7,480 bases of DNA. Source: an uncultured Ectothiorhodospiraceae bacterium. GTDB lineage: Bacteria > Pseudomonadota > Gammaproteobacteria > UBA6429 > Thiohalophilaceae. The DNA lies in assembly GCA_947259425.1 (NCBI GenBank), contig CAMYMO010000407.1:1-7480 (forward strand), written 5' to 3'. Shown here in pieces: positions 5,714 through 7,480 of the stretch (position 1 is its first letter; every line of letters begins with the position of its first letter). The notes beneath the pieces were generated by a model, which did no database searches, was not told the origin of the DNA, and saw nothing but the letters and a program-made list of their open reading frames with translations. A program made the translations under genes and the position numbers.

Positions 5714-6306
5714 TAGTATTTAACCGCAGGCGTTGGACACTTGGCTATCGCAGGTAAAAAAATTTCATTCACGAGTAATGGCTTATCCGATAAATAAAAA
5801 GCAGAACGCCGCCCCCAGATGTAGTCAGGTTCTTCGAACATATTGTGCTCAGACTGAAGCTGGTTTGCATGAGTGTATAACAATTCACCTGGACGCATGC
5901 AGGCTACTTCAAAATGATCACGACGCATATTCGGATCGGCGAACAATACCGCACCCAAGGGGCGCGATCCCAGATTTGCCAGATATTTTTGCTTCCCCGT
6001 TAAGGTTGAGCGCGGAATCACGGTACGAGCGAACACCCAGGGATCGTCGTCACAATACAAATAGACCTCACGAATCAAGGCAACTTCACGCGATCGCATA
6101 TCAAGCCGTTTTAATTCATTAAAAAGTGGCGTGCCCCATGACTGCGACATAACCCGTACTCGAAACTGGCCATCACACGCCGCAATTAACCTTGCGGTCA
6201 ATGAAGCCGGATCAAACAACCAACATGACATTTTATTAGAGATCATGTGATTAAATATTTGTGCCTGGAAACGCCAGACTGATTCGCGGTGATTACTTGA
6301 TTTCAT
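5713..6306 (-). CDS. ubiC: Chorismate pyruvate-lyase UbiC
   Basis: UbiC removes pyruvate from chorismate to form 4-hydroxybenzoate, the first step of ubiquinone synthesis, in the cytoplasm. Family landmarks are REVYLYCDDDPWVFARTVIP (79-98) with Arg79 (E. coli Arg76), LGSRPLGAVLF (112-122), WGRRSAFYLSDKPLL (164-178) and NEIFLP (180-185) with Glu181 (E. coli Glu155). The protein has 197 residues against 165 in E. coli. Most of the excess is an insertion of about 23 residues at roughly 138-161, between the FEVA strand and WGRRS; the rest is a longer C-terminal tail. The N-terminal region aligns with E. coli (Trp29 with Trp28), which supports the ATG at 6306, only 3 nt after the recG stop and without a strong Shine-Dalgarno sequence. 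It overlaps ubiA by one base. Confidence 0.93.
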   Translation of the reverse strand: MKSSNHRESVWRFQAQIFNHMISNKMSCWLFDPASLTARLIAACDGQFRVRVMSQSWGTPLFNELKRLDMRSREVALIREVYLYCDDDPWVFARTVIPRSTLTGKQKYLANLGSRPLGAVLFADPNMRRDHFEVACMRPGELLYTHANQLQSEHNMFEEPDYIWGRRSAFYLSDKPLLVNEIFLPAIAKCPTPAVKY

Positions 6307-6309
6307 TTT

Positions 6310-7480
6310 TTATACACTTGCAAACTGTTCCCTGTCGCCCACCCAACGCTGAATGAGTAGCTGAGTTTGTTCTGGATGTTCTGTTACCAGGGTATCAGTC
6401 CAGCGATTAACTATCGGTAATAAATGCTGATGTTTAGTTATATCCGCAATCAACATTTGCATCTCCCCTGTTTGTCTTGTCCCAAGTACTTCACCCGCAC
6501 CACGTAATTCAAGATCTTTTTGTGCAATCACAAAACCATCATTGGTCTCGCGCATCACGGCTAAGCGTTCACGTGCATTTTGCGACAGGCTGCCATGATA
6601 CATCAGCACGCATGCGCTGTCCTGGCTGCCCCGGCCGACGCGTCCACGCAACTGATGTAACTGGGCAAGACCGAATCGTTCTGCGTTTTCGATAATCATT
6701 AATGAGGCATTCGGTACGTCCACGCCTACTTCAATCACCGTGGTGGCGACGATGAGATCCAGATCATGTCCCTTAAAATGATTCATCACCTGTTCTTTTT
6801 GTTCTGGTTTAAGTCGACCATGCACCAAGCCGATACGAACATCCGGCAAGGCCTCCGCTAATAGATTGGCCGTATCTTCAGCGGCCTGGCATTGCAACAC
6901 GTCAGACTCTTCGATCAGACTACATACCCAATAAATTTGCCGACCTTGTTCGCTGGCCTTGACCACGCGTTGTACAATTTCATCCCGGCGTGAATTCGGA
7001 ACCACCACTGTCTCAACAGGTTTTCGACCAGGCGGCAGTTCGTCAATAATCGATACATCCAAATCAGCATACACCGTCATTGCCAGGGTTCGGGGAATCG
7101 GTGTCGCCGTCATAATTAATTGATGTGGGTAAAACCCCTGTTGCCTGCCTTTCTCGCGTAACGCCAGGCGTTGGTGTACACCAAAACGGTGTTGCTCATC
7201 AATGACCACCAGGCCAAGTTTCGCGAACACAACCTCATCCTGAAATAAGGCATGGGTTCCGACGATGACTTGTGCATCGTGATCGGCAATCGCCGCCAGT
7301 GCTTCACGCCTTGCTTGAGTTTTTAGTTTCCCCGTTAACCAGGCTAAACGAATATCTAACTTCTCAAACCAAACCTGCATATTTTTATAATGCTGCTCGG
7401 CGAGGATCTCGGTAGGCGCCATGATCGCTACCTGATAACCTGACTCAACGGCTTGTAACGCTGCAAATACGGCAATCATG
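6310..7480 (-). CDS. recG: ATP-dependent DNA helicase RecG (partial, 5' end outside window)
   Basis: RecG is a superfamily 2 double-stranded DNA translocase that regresses stalled replication forks and branch-migrates Holliday junctions. The 389 visible codons are the C-terminal half: the window starts just after where Walker A should be. Helicase motifs present, numbered from the first visible codon, are Ia (APTEILAEQH, 21-30), II (DEQHRFG, 94-100), III (TATPIPR, 124-130), V (VATTVIEVGVDVPNA, 244-258) and VI (QLRGRVGRG, 276-284). The RecG-specific TRG region DLELRGAGEVLGTRQTG follows at 322-338. The ATG at 7479 is an internal Met, not the start, since E. coli RecG continues upstream with the Walker A domain and the wedge domain. 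ubiC follows after 3 nt, so both are probably cotranscribed. Confidence 0.97.
   Translation of the reverse strand, partial: MIAVFAALQAVESGYQVAIMAPTEILAEQHYKNMQVWFEKLDIRLAWLTGKLKTQARREALAAIADHDAQVIVGTHALFQDEVVFAKLGLVVIDEQHRFGVHQRLALREKGRQQGFYPHQLIMTATPIPRTLAMTVYADLDVSIIDELPPGRKPVETVVVPNSRRDEIVQRVVKASEQGRQIYWVCSLIEESDVLQCQAAEDTANLLAEALPDVRIGLVHGRLKPEQKEQVMNHFKGHDLDLIVATTVIEVGVDVPNASLMIIENAERFGLAQLHQLRGRVGRGSQDSACVLMYHGSLSQNARERLAVMRETNDGFVIAQKDLELRGAGEVLGTRQTGEMQMLIADITKHQHLLPIVNRWTDTLVTEHPEQTQLLIQRWVGDREQFASV

Noticed and set aside
5733..6122. Plus-strand open frame of 129 codons opposite ubiC
   Set aside because: It is antisense to a well-conserved gene, has no recognisable protein features and no promoter or ribosome-binding site that stands out.
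7116..7479. ATG at 7479 as the start of a short helicase gene
   Set aside because: The sequence aligns with the middle of RecG just after Walker A, so the window edge truncates the gene; the ATG is an internal Met.

Overview
The window reads as core chromosomal DNA of a gammaproteobacterium of moderate GC (bioH counted at about 42%, bioB roughly 50%). BioH, BioF, BioB, ComF, UbiC, UbiA and RecG all align by eye with their E. coli counterparts and keep their key residues, and UbiC/UbiA indicate a ubiquinone-using proteobacterium. I cannot name the genus. There is no RNA gene, CRISPR array, insertion sequence or phage gene. Both window edges cut a gene: bioH at the left and recG at the right.

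Layout. Positions 1-3215 hold a leftward unit read in the order unknown three-helix membrane protein, bioB, bioF, bioH (the end of bioH is outside the window). Rightward comF (3306-4016) diverges from it across a 90-bp gap. In that gap the best promoter matches for the two directions lie on top of each other, facing opposite ways. The link between comF and biotin genes is old: in E. coli the comF homologue gntX is divergent from bioH, and in several gammaproteobacteria comF neighbours bioB. comF converges, with only 7 bp between stops, on a leftward gene for a small outer-membrane beta-barrel protein (4024-4674). Upstream of that gene is a 139-bp AT-rich gap with a plausible promoter and a possible hairpin at the mRNA 5' end. 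Next come leftward ubiA, ubiC and recG, packed as recG-ubiC-ubiA with a 3-nt gap and a 1-nt overlap.

How the genes work together. BioH removes the methyl ester that shields the growing pimeloyl chain from pimeloyl-ACP. BioF condenses pimeloyl-ACP with alanine to give KAPA. BioB makes the last step, dethiobiotin to biotin. UbiC releases 4-hydroxybenzoate from chorismate and UbiA prenylates it, the first two committed steps of ubiquinone synthesis. RecG is a DNA repair helicase and only a positional partner.

Most of the window is ordinary. The parts worth a second look are the overlapping divergent promoters, the unknown membrane gene heading the biotin unit, the loop inserted in UbiC, and the short, divergent beta-barrel protein with its leader. 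I found no convincing new multi-gene system.
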